A stretch of DNA of 7,072 nt from Chloroflexota bacterium (GTDB taxonomy: Bacteria > Chloroflexota > Dehalococcoidia > UBA2247 > RBG-13-53-26), in NCBI GenBank assembly GCA_017885485.1, contig JAFNFZ010000289.1:248-7319 (forward strand). Reading direction: 5' to 3'. The position numbers were made by a program, and so were the translations under genes. Of the stretch, positions 1 to 6,602 are shown one piece after another (positions within the stretch are counted from its first letter, which is position 1; each line of letters begins with the position of its first letter). The notes below the pieces were generated by a model. It did not search any database and was not told the origin of the DNA. It saw only the letters and a program-made list of their open reading frames with translations.

Positions 1-2
1 GC

Positions 3-1904
3 GGGCCCCGCTTCACCATCATCGAAGACATTCCCTATGATCGGCCCCAGACTACTATGAGGGGATTCAAGATGTGCTCCGACTGCCAGAGGGAATATGA
101 TGACCCGCTGGACCGCCGATTTCATGCCCAGCCTAACGCCTGCCCAAAGTGTGGTCCCCGCCTGGAACTGGTTGACAGCGCTGGCAACGCTATTGCCAGC
201 AGCGATGTTATCCATACGGCTGCTGACCTGCTGAAGGAAGGGGGAATCCTGGCCATCAAGGGGTTGGGTGGCTTCCTCTTGGCCTGTGACGCCACCAACA
301 GGCGGGCGGTCAGTACTTTGAGAGAGCGGAAGCGTCGCCTCTCCAAACCTTTCGCCGTTATGATGGCATCACTCGATGAGGTCAGAGGGCATTGCCTGGT
401 CTCCCCCGACGAGGAGAGCCTGTTGCTCTCTCCACAATGCCCCATCGTCCTCATGCGGTGGCAGCCAACGAAGTCAAACATCTGCTCAGAAGTGGCTCCT
501 GGGCTGAAGTACCTCGGGGTGATGCTGCCTTACACTCCACTGCATCATCTCCTCATGAAGGAAGCAAGCCTCCCCCTGATTATGACCAGCGGCAATCTCA
601 GTGAGGAGCCCATTGCCAAAGAGAACGACGAGGCGCTGAGAAGGCTGGGGCATATTGCCGACTACTTTGTTCTGCACGATCGAGGCATCTACGCCAAGTA
701 TGATGACAGCGTCTACATAGTGGAACAGGGCGCTCCCCGGGCAGTACGTCGCGCTCGGGGGTACGCACCGTATCCGGTCTTCCTGCCCTTCAAGGCCCGC
801 CCCGTTCTGGCCTGTGGGGCGGAGGAGAAGAATACCTTCTGCCTCACCAGGGATGAGCATGCGTTCGTATCGCAACACATCGGCGACATGGAGAATGAGG
901 AAACCCTGCAACATTTCGAGAATACGGTTGAGCTCTACAAGAAGCTGTTCCGCATAGAGCCTGAAATCGTGGCTTACGATCTTCACCCCGAGTACCTTTC
1001 CACTAAGTATGCTTTGGGGCTGAGGGTTGAAGGCAAATCGGATTTGAGATTCGTTCCTGTGCAGCACCATCATGCCCACGTGGTCAGTTGCATGGTGGAG
1101 AACAATGTGCAGGCTCCGGTCATCGGGGTGGCCTTCGACGGGACTGGATATGGCACGGACGGCACTCTATGGGGTGGCGAGTTCCTGGTAGCTGACTGGA
1201 AAGGCTTTGAGAGAGTGGGTCATCTGGAGTCTGCGCCCATGCCCGGTGGCGCTGTGGCCATACACCGGCCCTACCGCATGGCTCTGGGCTATCTCTACGG
1301 TCTGATGGGACATGATATCCCTCTGGAAGGCTTGCCCATCCAGGGGCAGATCGACACCGGGGAAGTGGCCATTGTCAAACGCCAGATCGAGCGAAGGCTC
1401 AATACGCCGTTGACATCCGGCGCAGGGCGTCTGTTCGACGCTGTATCAGCTCTGGCCGGAGTCCGTGGCGTGGTGGACTACGAGGCGCAGGCTGCCATTG
1501 AACTGGAGATGCTGGCTACCGACGTAATGGATCCCGCGGATTCCTTCTGCTATCCATTCTCCATTGGCGAAGAGGCAGGGTGTCGAGTGGTGAAGCTGGC
1601 TGATCTGATATCAGCCGTGGTTCGGGATGTGAAGCAGGGAGTCCCTGTCCCTGTGATAGCAGCCCGGTTCCATCGCACTGTGGCTCGGATAGTCGTCCGA
1701 ATGAGTTGTCTTATAGCCAGTGACGGAGGCATAAGGCTTGTGGCCTTGAGCGGTGGTGTATTTCAGAATCGGCTGCTGTTGGGGCTGACCATTGAAGCCT
1801 TGCGCAAGGAGGGCTTTGAGGTACTGACCCACAGGATAGTGCCCTGCAACGACGGTGGAATCTCTCTGGGGCAGGCGGTGATTGCCAATTTCACATCATC
1901 CTGA
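3..1904 (+). CDS. hypF: Carbamoyltransferase HypF, 5'-partial (hydrogenase maturation)
   Basis: HypF uses carbamoyl phosphate and ATP to form carbamoyl-adenylate and passes the carbamoyl group to the C-terminal Cys of HypE, the first step of cyanide ligand synthesis for [NiFe] hydrogenases in the cytoplasm. An ATG lies at 57, but the frame is open to the left edge and the codons before it read GPRFTIIEDIPYDRPQTT, the conserved HypF sequence that follows the first zinc-finger CxxC. The gene is therefore cut by the window, not started at 57. About 130 residues (acylphosphatase domain and first zinc finger) are missing. Numbering from the ATG at 57: the second zinc finger is C7/C10 and C29/C32; the YrdC-like domain spans about 52-240 with KGLGGF (68-73), SKPFAVM (96-102) and TSGNLSEEP (177-185); the Kae1-like domain follows with HHHAH (337-341), FDGTGYGTDGTLWGGEF (360-376), SGGVFQN and the terminal NDGGISLGQ. 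All expected motifs are intact. It is first of four hyp genes here. Confidence 0.97.
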   Translation, partial: GPRFTIIEDIPYDRPQTTMRGFKMCSDCQREYDDPLDRRFHAQPNACPKCGPRLELVDSAGNAIASSDVIHTAADLLKEGGILAIKGLGGFLLACDATNRRAVSTLRERKRRLSKPFAVMMASLDEVRGHCLVSPDEESLLLSPQCPIVLMRWQPTKSNICSEVAPGLKYLGVMLPYTPLHHLLMKEASLPLIMTSGNLSEEPIAKENDEALRRLGHIADYFVLHDRGIYAKYDDSVYIVEQGAPRAVRRARGYAPYPVFLPFKARPVLACGAEEKNTFCLTRDEHAFVSQHIGDMENEETLQHFENTVELYKKLFRIEPEIVAYDLHPEYLSTKYALGLRVEGKSDLRFVPVQHHHAHVVSCMVENNVQAPVIGVAFDGTGYGTDGTLWGGEFLVADWKGFERVGHLESAPMPGGAVAIHRPYRMALGYLYGLMGHDIPLEGLPIQGQIDTGEVAIVKRQIERRLNTPLTSGAGRLFDAVSALAGVRGVVDYEAQAAIELEMLATDVMDPADSFCYPFSIGEEAGCRVVKLADLISAVVRDVKQGVPVPVIAARFHRTVARIVVRMSCLIASDGGIRLVALSGGVFQNRLLLGLTIEALRKEGFEVLTHRIVPCNDGGISLGQAVIANFTSS

Positions 1905-1931
1905 CGGCCTTTCGCGGATGGACGGAGCAAG

Positions 1932-1944
1932 TACGAGAATCGTA
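1932..1944. repeat. Short inverted repeat in the hypF-hypC gap
   Basis: TACGA-GAA-TCGTA is a perfect 5-bp inverted repeat with a 3-nt centre, in the 77-nt gap between hypF and hypC. This is the only sizeable gap inside the hyp operon. The arms are short and there is no T-run, so it is not a terminator. It could be a weak hairpin or a protein site, or chance. Confidence 0.3.
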
Positions 1945-1981
1945 ACATATGAGAACACTGGGGAGTTGAGAAAGGAAGACC

Positions 1982-2212
1982 ATGTGCCTTGCCATACCAG
2001 CGCTGATCAAGTCGATTGACGGCAGCGAGGCCGAAGTGGAGATCGGTGGCATCAGCCGGCGAGCCAGCCTGATGCTCACACCCGAAGCCAGGGTAGGGGA
2101 CTATGTTCTGCTGCATACCGGCTATGCCATCAACGTGATAGATCAAGAGGAAGCTGAGGAGACCCTGAGCCTCCTGGAAGAAATAGCGGAGGCTGCCGCA
2201 GACGAGAACTAG
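1982..2212 (+). CDS. hypC: Hydrogenase maturation chaperone HypC
   Basis: A small HypC/HupF-family chaperone that binds HypD and carries the Fe(CN)2CO unit to the hydrogenase large-subunit precursor. The protein is 76 aa, the usual length. It starts with MCLAIP, where Cys2 is the invariant residue that (after Met removal) contributes to iron binding and to the contact with HypD and the large subunit. The beta-barrel pattern follows, with EVEIGGISRRASL and VGDYVLLHTGYAINVID, then an acidic helical tail (EEAEETLSLLEEIAEA). The start is supported by MCLAIP itself and by AAAGGAAG at 1971-1978 just upstream. The stop is 3 nt before hypD, so the two are probably translated together. Confidence 0.97.
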   Translation: MCLAIPALIKSIDGSEAEVEIGGISRRASLMLTPEARVGDYVLLHTGYAINVIDQEEAEETLSLLEEIAEAAADEN

Positions 2213-2215
2213 AAC

Positions 2216-3304
2216 ATGAAATTCGTTGATGAGTTCCGTAGCTCTGAACTGGCTCAGGGGTTGGTGCGCAGCATCCAGCATCATTCTACCAGGAGAGCTC
2301 GCTTCATGGAGTTCTGCGGCGGGCATACCGTGACGATCATGAAGCATGGCATCCGCCAGCTTCTCCCTCCCACAATCGAGATGCTCTCTGGCCCCGGCTG
2401 CCCCGTCTGTGTTACGGACAACGCCGATCTCGACAAGGCTGTTGCCCTGGCGCATGTTCCGGGCGTGATCCTGACCACTTTTGGGGACATGCTCAAGGTC
2501 CCTGGCAGCCGTTCCAGCCTGCAGGAAGCCAGGGCCGATGGTGCCGACGTCCGCATCGTCTATTCTACCCTGGATGCCCTTCAGATAGCCAGGGACAATC
2601 CGGCCAGGCCAGTGGTCTTTCTGGGGATCGGATTCGAGACCACTGCCCCCACCGTCGCTGCCTCGGTCCTTCAGGCCGATCAGGAAGGACTGCACAACTA
2701 CCATGTCCTTTCTTTGCATAAACTCTGCCCGCCAGTGATAAAGGCACTCCTTGATTCCGGTGAGGTGAGGCTCAACGGGCTGATATGCCCCGGCCACGTA
2801 AGTGCCGTCATAGGCTCAAAGGCGTGGGAGTTCATATCCCGTGAATATGGCATACCCTGCGTTGTCTCTGGGTTCGAGCCCCTGGATGTGCTTCAATGCG
2901 TTTACATGCTGGTGTCGCAGGTAGAGAAATCAGAGTGCAAGGTCGAGATAGCCTACCGCCGCGGGGTGCGTCCGGAGGGCAATCAGCGGGCTCTGGAGCT
3001 TATGGACAGGGTATTTGAGCCCTGCCCTGCCCGATGGCGGGGTATGGGCCAGGTAGCGGCCACTGGTCTGAGATTCAGGAAGACCTACCAGCGCTTTGAC
3101 GCTGAATCGGCCTTTGATTTCGACCCCGGCCCTACCCTTGAGCCCAAGGGCTGCATCTGCGGTGAAATACTCCGTGCGGTGAAAACGCCCCGGGATTGCC
3201 AACTGTTCGGCAAGGTCTGTACTCCTGCCAGTCCCGTTGGTCCCTGCATGGTCTCCTCCGAAGGAAGCTGCGCGGCCTACTACCTCTACGGAGCTGCTGA
3301 GTGA
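2216..3304 (+). CDS. hypD: Hydrogenase maturation protein HypD
   Basis: HypD is the iron-sulfur scaffold on which, with HypC, the Fe(CN)2CO centre of [NiFe] hydrogenase is assembled; it accepts cyanide from thiocyanated HypE. The protein is 362 aa, normal for the family. Visible motifs: EFCGGHT (C34, the HypC/iron-binding region), GPGCPVCVT (C62 and C65, a redox-active thiol pair), GFETTAPT, CPGHVSAVIG and SGFEPLDVL, then the cysteine-rich C-terminus with C313, C315, C328, C335, C344 and C352. That region includes RDCQLFGKVCTP and GPCMVSSEGSCAAYY and supplies the ligands of the [4Fe-4S] cluster. No key residue is missing. The ribosome binding site upstream is weak and lies inside hypC, which fits translational coupling. 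The stop codon overlaps the hypE start. Confidence 0.98.
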   Translation: MKFVDEFRSSELAQGLVRSIQHHSTRRARFMEFCGGHTVTIMKHGIRQLLPPTIEMLSGPGCPVCVTDNADLDKAVALAHVPGVILTTFGDMLKVPGSRSSLQEARADGADVRIVYSTLDALQIARDNPARPVVFLGIGFETTAPTVAASVLQADQEGLHNYHVLSLHKLCPPVIKALLDSGEVRLNGLICPGHVSAVIGSKAWEFISREYGIPCVVSGFEPLDVLQCVYMLVSQVEKSECKVEIAYRRGVRPEGNQRALELMDRVFEPCPARWRGMGQVAATGLRFRKTYQRFDAESAFDFDPGPTLEPKGCICGEILRAVKTPRDCQLFGKVCTPASPVGPCMVSSEGSCAAYYLYGAAE

Positions 3305-4305
3305 GCGACAAGATCATCATGGCTCATGGCAGCGGTGGGAAGCTGGCCCATGAACTGATAGAGAAGACCTTCCTCAACGCTCTCGCCAATCCCCTTCTGG
3401 CCAAACTGGATGACTCGGCTGTCTTTGACTTCAAGGGCCGGCTGGCCTTCACCACCGACAGCTATGTGGTCAAGCCCATCTTCTTCCCCGGCGGTGACAT
3501 CGGCAGGCTGGCTGTGTGTGGCACGATCAACGACCTGGCCATGTCGGGTGCCGTCCCGCTCTACTTGAGCCTGGCTTTCATCATCGAAGAAGGTCTTCTC
3601 CGCGATGACCTGATTCGGATACTGACCTCAATACAGGCGACATCCAAAGAGGCGGGGGTTCTGATTGTCACTGGAGATACCAAGGTGGTCGACCGGGGCA
3701 GCGCTGACAAGCTGTTCATCAACACCGCCGGGCTGGGCCTGGTTCCCAATGGGGTGAACATATCGGGTTCAAACGCTAAGCCTGGAGACAAGGTGATTCT
3801 GAGCGGGACCATGGGAGACCATGGTATTGCCGTAATGAGCCAGCGGGAGGGGCTCATCTTCTCCACTCTGCTCAGCAGCGATTGCGCTCCTTTGAACGGG
3901 CTCGTGGCTGATATGATCGAAGCGAGCTCCCGAATTCATGCCATGCGCGATCCCACCAGAGGAGGGCTAGCCACCACCCTCAACGAACTGGCGGCGCAGT
4001 CGAAGGTGGGCATCAGGATAGAGGAAGAGAAGATACCGGTTCGTGATGAGGTGCGTGGTGCCTGTGAGATGTTGGGCCTCGATCCGTTGTATGTGGCCAA
4101 CGAAGGCAAGCTCGTGGCACTGGTCGGCCCCGAAGACGCGGAGGCTGTCCTGGAGAAGATGCGCCGAAATTCCTACGGAAGGGAGGCGTCCATAATCGGT
4201 GAGGTGCGGCAGGATCACCCCGGCAGGGTGGTGATGAAGACCAGGATTGGGGCATCACGGATAGTCGATATGCTGGTGGGTGACCCCCTCCCCCGCATCT
4301 GCTGA
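3301..4305 (+). CDS. hypE: Carbamoyl dehydratase HypE
   Basis: HypE receives the carbamoyl group from HypF on its C-terminal Cys and dehydrates it with ATP to a thiocyanate, which it donates to iron on HypC-HypD. It belongs to the PurM/SelD ATP-binding superfamily. The protein is 334 aa, normal length. Features: MAHGSGGK near the N-terminus, LDDSAVF and TTDSYVVKPIFFPGGDIG (ATP/Mg region), CGTINDLAMSGA, VTGDTKVV, DPTRGGLATTLNELA, VANEGKLVALV, and the terminal PRIC with C334 as the carrier cysteine. The GTG start overlaps the hypD stop as GTGA, with GGAG at 3290-3293 seven nucleotides upstream, so translation is coupled. It is the last hyp gene; hypA and hypB are not downstream. Confidence 0.98.
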   Translation: MSDKIIMAHGSGGKLAHELIEKTFLNALANPLLAKLDDSAVFDFKGRLAFTTDSYVVKPIFFPGGDIGRLAVCGTINDLAMSGAVPLYLSLAFIIEEGLLRDDLIRILTSIQATSKEAGVLIVTGDTKVVDRGSADKLFINTAGLGLVPNGVNISGSNAKPGDKVILSGTMGDHGIAVMSQREGLIFSTLLSSDCAPLNGLVADMIEASSRIHAMRDPTRGGLATTLNELAAQSKVGIRIEEEKIPVRDEVRGACEMLGLDPLYVANEGKLVALVGPEDAEAVLEKMRRNSYGREASIIGEVRQDHPGRVVMKTRIGASRIVDMLVGDPLPRIC

Positions 4306-4311
4306 GGCTGA

Positions 4312-4686
4312 TTCCTGGCGAAGGCGGGCAACCTGCTTGTTCTTGATGTGTGCAGTGTTCGGGAGATGAGTCTCGGATTGCTGCCAACAGAGGGCCATAT
4401 CTATATCCCTAGTGTGGCCACTGGGATGGACCCTGTGATCCTGGCTGCGGCTCGTGGGCTTGACAGCTTGTACGGCCGCACCATAGGATTCATCCAACTG
4501 GCATGGCGGATAGGATTGGTGTGTCTAATGGTGAGAACTGAACGGCAGCACTCAGACAAGCGCAAGTCAGTGGCAACGGTGAAAGCATATCCGTCCAATA
4601 TGCTTCATTTTGCCACGGAGACGGACAACCGAAACCACAGCGCCACATTCCCGCGGGCGATACTCCAGTCATCCTTTCTAGGTTAG
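4312..4686 (+). CDS. Doubtful open frame after hypE, possible remnant
   Basis: The frame is open from 4312, and a GTG at 4348 would give 112 aa ending at 4686. I recognise no family. The first half looks somewhat protein-like (GLLPTEGHIYIPSVATGMD, then ILAAARGLDSLYGRTIGFIQ), while the second half is low-complexity in character and poor in hydrophobic pattern. There is no good ribosome binding site before 4348. The putative promoter at 4460 and the inverted repeat at 4570-4616 lie inside it, which argues against a working gene. It may be the decayed end of a gene or simply a chance frame; I favour non-coding. Confidence 0.15.
   Translation, partial: FLAKAGNLLVLDVCSVREMSLGLLPTEGHIYIPSVATGMDPVILAAARGLDSLYGRTIGFIQLAWRIGLVCLMVRTERQHSDKRKSVATVKAYPSNMLHFATETDNRNHSATFPRAILQSSFLG
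4460..4489 (+). promoter_or_regulatory. Possible sigma70 promoter for the EVE-nuclease block
   Basis: A perfect -35 box TTGACA (4460-4465) is followed after 18 nt by TAGGAT (4484-4489), a 4-of-6 match to the -10 consensus. It points at the EVE-nuclease gene, with a predicted start near 4496 and a leader of about 210 nt that contains the inverted repeat at 4570-4616. This is the best promoter-like match I found between hypE and 4708. It is inferred from consensus only. Confidence 0.4.
4570..4616. repeat. Two-stage inverted repeat, likely RNA or DNA hairpin
   Basis: Outer arms GTGGCAA (4570-4576) and TTGCCAC (4610-4616) are perfectly complementary over 7 bp. Inner arms AAGCATAT (4583-4590) and ATATGCTT (4598-4605) are perfect over 8 bp around a 7-nt loop CCGTCCA. 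The two stems are separated by internal-loop bases CGGTGA and CATT. It sits about 90 nt before the EVE-nuclease start. There is no T-run after it, so it is not a classical terminator. It could be a leader structure, a protein-binding operator, or a fragment of a palindromic repeat element. Confidence 0.55.
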
Positions 4687-4707
4687 TTTGCGGAGAGAAG
4701 AAGACCT

Positions 4708-5574
4708 ATGACGCAATACTGGTTGGTTGTGGGATCAGAAAAGAATTGGCACGTTGCTTTTGAAAACAACAATATCTGGGGGCTGAAGCCGATTCAGCAA
4801 CTACAGGCTTTGTGGAATATGCTACGAGAAGGGGATGGCCTGGTTTTCTATGTCTCCAAACCAGTCCATGGTATAGTAGGTTTCGGTCATGTAGCAACGA
4901 AGTTCACGCAAACAAAGCCTCTCTGGCCTGAAGAAATCAAAAACAAAGCTGTTATTTGGCCACTCCGTTTCGAATTTGACCTAGACTACTGCCTTCCTCC
5001 CAGTCTTTGGGAATCAAAGAGACACACGTCCAAAGATCTGCAGAACATAACAAGAATGGTCTTCCAGTGTTTACCCATAGAGGAAGTTGCAGCTGCGAGG
5101 AAAACGTTTGGCCTGCAACTGCCAACTGCAACGCAAAGTGTAACCCCATCAGAACTCAAGCCCTCTGATACACAGAAGAACATGACTCATGATGGTTTGA
5201 AAGACTGCTTGGCAGAAATTGGCCGGATTCAGAACTATGTAGGTGACAAAGAATACCCAATAGAGAGTGGCTATCTTGATGTGGTATGGCGGAGAGTAGA
5301 ACGGTCTGTTCCAACTTACGCATTTGAGGTGCAAGTCGGTGGAGACATCTATCACGCCATAGCAAAATTGAAACATGCCCATGATCTTTGGAATAGTCAT
5401 ATCTTCCTCATTGGAAGCATGTCCCAAAAAGCTAAATGTGAAGAGCTTCTTGCGGGAACGTTCCATGAGGTGGCTAACCATCTACAGTTCATAGACATGC
5501 GACTAGTCGGCGATCTGCTAGAAAAGAAACGCACATATAAGGAAATGGAAAGAATGCTTGGGATCATCAGATGA
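4708..5574 (+). CDS. EVE-domain protein fused to a PD-(D/E)XK-like nuclease domain
   Basis: The 288-aa protein has two parts. Residues 1-110 match the EVE (PUA-like) fold pattern: YWLVVGSEKNW at the start, NNIWGLK, a helix, then EGDGLVFYVSKPVHGIVGFG, LWPEEI and WPLRFEF. EVE domains are known or predicted to bind modified bases in DNA. A variable linker (about 135-160) leads to a C-terminal domain of about 160-288 that looks like a PD-(D/E)XK nuclease: helix with E170, GYLDVVW (D191), a strand AFEVQV (E207 and Q209), then the amphipathic helix YHAIAKLKHAHDLWNS and a strand HIFLIG. The ExQ variant in place of ExK also occurs in BglII. I infer a modification-dependent (type IV-like) restriction enzyme, but neither activity nor target is shown by the sequence. 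The start has GGAGAG at 4692-4697. Composition is much more AT-rich than in the hyp genes, which suggests a separate origin. No signal peptide or membrane segment is seen. Confidence 0.75.
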   Translation: MTQYWLVVGSEKNWHVAFENNNIWGLKPIQQLQALWNMLREGDGLVFYVSKPVHGIVGFGHVATKFTQTKPLWPEEIKNKAVIWPLRFEFDLDYCLPPSLWESKRHTSKDLQNITRMVFQCLPIEEVAAARKTFGLQLPTATQSVTPSELKPSDTQKNMTHDGLKDCLAEIGRIQNYVGDKEYPIESGYLDVVWRRVERSVPTYAFEVQVGGDIYHAIAKLKHAHDLWNSHIFLIGSMSQKAKCEELLAGTFHEVANHLQFIDMRLVGDLLEKKRTYKEMERMLGIIR

Positions 5575-5594
5575 AACAACCCTGACAGATTAGT

Positions 5595-5603
5595 AGGGGA
5601 AGG
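5595..5603 (+). promoter_or_regulatory. Strong ribosome binding site for the 60-aa protein
   Basis: AGGGGAAGG, six nucleotides before the ATG at 5610, fixes the start of this short gene and is a main reason to accept it as real. Confidence 0.65.
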
Positions 5604-5609
5604 TGTCAC

Positions 5610-5792
5610 ATGAGAAGAACGGACATACTTTACTCCATAAATGTCCAGGACGTGCAAGACGTGGCCCAGCGTGAGTTCCATAGGGAGCTTACCGGCAAAG
5701 AAATGGAGTCTGTTGCAGAAAGACTGGGAGAATATATAGATTGGCATGAAGCTGTGATTTCTGCAGTTATGCAGACAATACGAATAAGCTAA
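5610..5792 (+). CDS. Conserved-looking 60-aa small protein, function unknown
   Basis: The product is 60 aa, acidic and helical, with the pattern SINVQDVQDVA, a short spacer, ELTGKEMESVAERLGEYIDWHEAV. This resembles short hypothetical proteins of the form INVEDVQxVA...LTxEE...GDYIDWxxAI that I recall from diverse bacteria. None has a function known to me. The start is well supported by AGGGGAAGG at 5595-5603, six nucleotides before the ATG. It lies 35 nt after the EVE-nuclease stop and just before the restriction-enzyme reading frame, so it is probably co-transcribed with both. An accessory or control protein of the block is possible, but it could also be an unrelated passenger. Confidence 0.75.
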   Translation: MRRTDILYSINVQDVQDVAQREFHRELTGKEMESVAERLGEYIDWHEAVISAVMQTIRIS

Positions 5793-5822
5793 GCACCGTC
5801 ATAGTGTCTTCTCCTGACGTAT

Positions 5823-6542
5823 TTGAGTCCTAGGCAAGAAAACCAGAATAACGCCCATGATCTGGTGAAGGCCATTCCTGATGCTTACCTCTCATCTCAA
5901 GAGGAAGGCATTTTCGGTGGATTTCTTGAGCAACTTGCCGTCTTCGTTTGCAGTCGCGTCTATGGAGGCAGGAAGTCATCAGCGGAGGGCATTGACCTGG
6001 AATTCGAGAAGGATGGAATCTACTATCTAGTTTCCATCAAGTCCGGCCCCAATTGGGGTAACAGTCGCCAGATAGCGCGAATGAAGGACGATTTCAGGAG
6101 AGCGAAGAGAATCAGGGGGGCCGCTACAAAAGCCATGGGCACGGTTGCAGTGAATGGCTGTTGTTATGGAAAGGACGGCAGCCCTGACAAGGGGGACTAC
6201 TTCAAGTTCTGTGGGCAGCGGTTCTGGGAATTCATCTCTGGCGATGAGAATCTGTATACCGACATAATCGTTCCTATTGGCCACAAGGCCAAAGAGAAGA
6301 ATGAGCAGTTCCAGGTTGAGTATGCGAAGGTAATCAACAAGTTCACGCTTGAGTTCTCCACAGAGTACTGTGATCCTGATGGCTCAATACATCTGGGACA
6401 ATCTCGTCCGATTCAACTCAGGGAAGAATCCAAGATAGGCATCTATCCACCAAGCTACCCGAGGGACTGGTCCAGAGCCCCTGCCGCCACTAGCTACCAA
6501 CCGCAAAGGACCATGGATGTGAAGTCCTTCTGGCACGGTTGA
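5823..6542 (+). CDS. PmeII-like type II restriction endonuclease, truncated and frameshifted
   Basis: The frame gives 239 aa from a TTG. Residues 11-183 match what I know as PmeII-family type II restriction endonucleases: LSSQEEGIFGGFLEQLAVFVC, YGGRKSSAEGIDLEFEKDG, YLVSIKSGPNWGNSRQI, AVNGCCYGKDGSPDKGDYFK, CGQRFWEFISGDENLY and NKFTLEF. D58 and the strand SIK (K73) fit the PD-(D/E)XK core; E36 in the first helix may complete it. Two signs of damage are visible. First, family members as I recall them have about 50 more N-terminal residues, but an in-frame TAG sits at 5802-5804 and the TTG has no ribosome binding site. Second, after DPDGSIH (residue 190) the family ending appears in the +1 frame as WDNLVRFNSGKNPR, from 6394 to a TAG at 6436-6438. 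One extra base near 6393 explains this. The last 49 residues of the current frame are then artefactual. No cognate methyltransferase is in the window. It is most likely a pseudogene, unless the frameshift is a sequencing error and an upstream start is used. Confidence 0.75.
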   Translation: MSPRQENQNNAHDLVKAIPDAYLSSQEEGIFGGFLEQLAVFVCSRVYGGRKSSAEGIDLEFEKDGIYYLVSIKSGPNWGNSRQIARMKDDFRRAKRIRGAATKAMGTVAVNGCCYGKDGSPDKGDYFKFCGQRFWEFISGDENLYTDIIVPIGHKAKEKNEQFQVEYAKVINKFTLEFSTEYCDPDGSIHLGQSRPIQLREESKIGIYPPSYPRDWSRAPAATSYQPQRTMDVKSFWHG

Positions 6543-6555
6543 TTCTCGCAGAGAT

Positions 6556-6581
6556 GGGGTTGTCCATTGACAATCCTCCCC
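6556..6581. repeat. Hairpin downstream of the restriction gene
   Basis: TTGTC (6560-6564), loop CATT, GACAA (6569-6573), flanked by GGGG (6556-6559) and CCCC (6578-6581) with a 4-nt asymmetric bulge. It lies shortly after the end of the restriction-enzyme frame. It has no T-run, so a role as a terminator is only possible. Confidence 0.35.
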
Positions 6582-6602
6582 GAGTAGATGGCTCACAGAA
6601 CG

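Noticed and set aside
57..59. ATG at 57 as the start of hypF
   Set aside because: The frame is open upstream to the window edge and encodes the conserved HypF segment PRFTIIEDIPYDRP, so the true start lies outside.
486..1079. 197-codon minus-strand open frame
   Set aside because: It is antisense to conserved hypF motifs and has no family features.
1763..2797. 344-codon open frame on the minus strand
   Set aside because: It lies antisense across the end of hypF, hypC and much of hypD, all strongly supported, and its translation has no recognisable family pattern.
4306..4345. Terminator after hypE
   Set aside because: No stable stem followed by a T-run could be found in this stretch.
4483..4517. 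Direct repeat of ATAGGATT (4483-4490 and 4510-4517)
   Set aside because: Two copies of 8 bp at 27-nt distance are within chance for this region and form no wider pattern.
5149..5747. Overlapping minus-strand open frames of 110 and 116 codons
   Set aside because: They lie opposite the nuclease domain of the EVE protein and the 60-aa gene, both better supported.
6394..6542. Last 49 codons of the restriction-enzyme frame as real coding sequence
   Set aside because: The family-like ending is in the +1 frame up to 6438, so this tail is most likely read out of frame after a one-base insertion.
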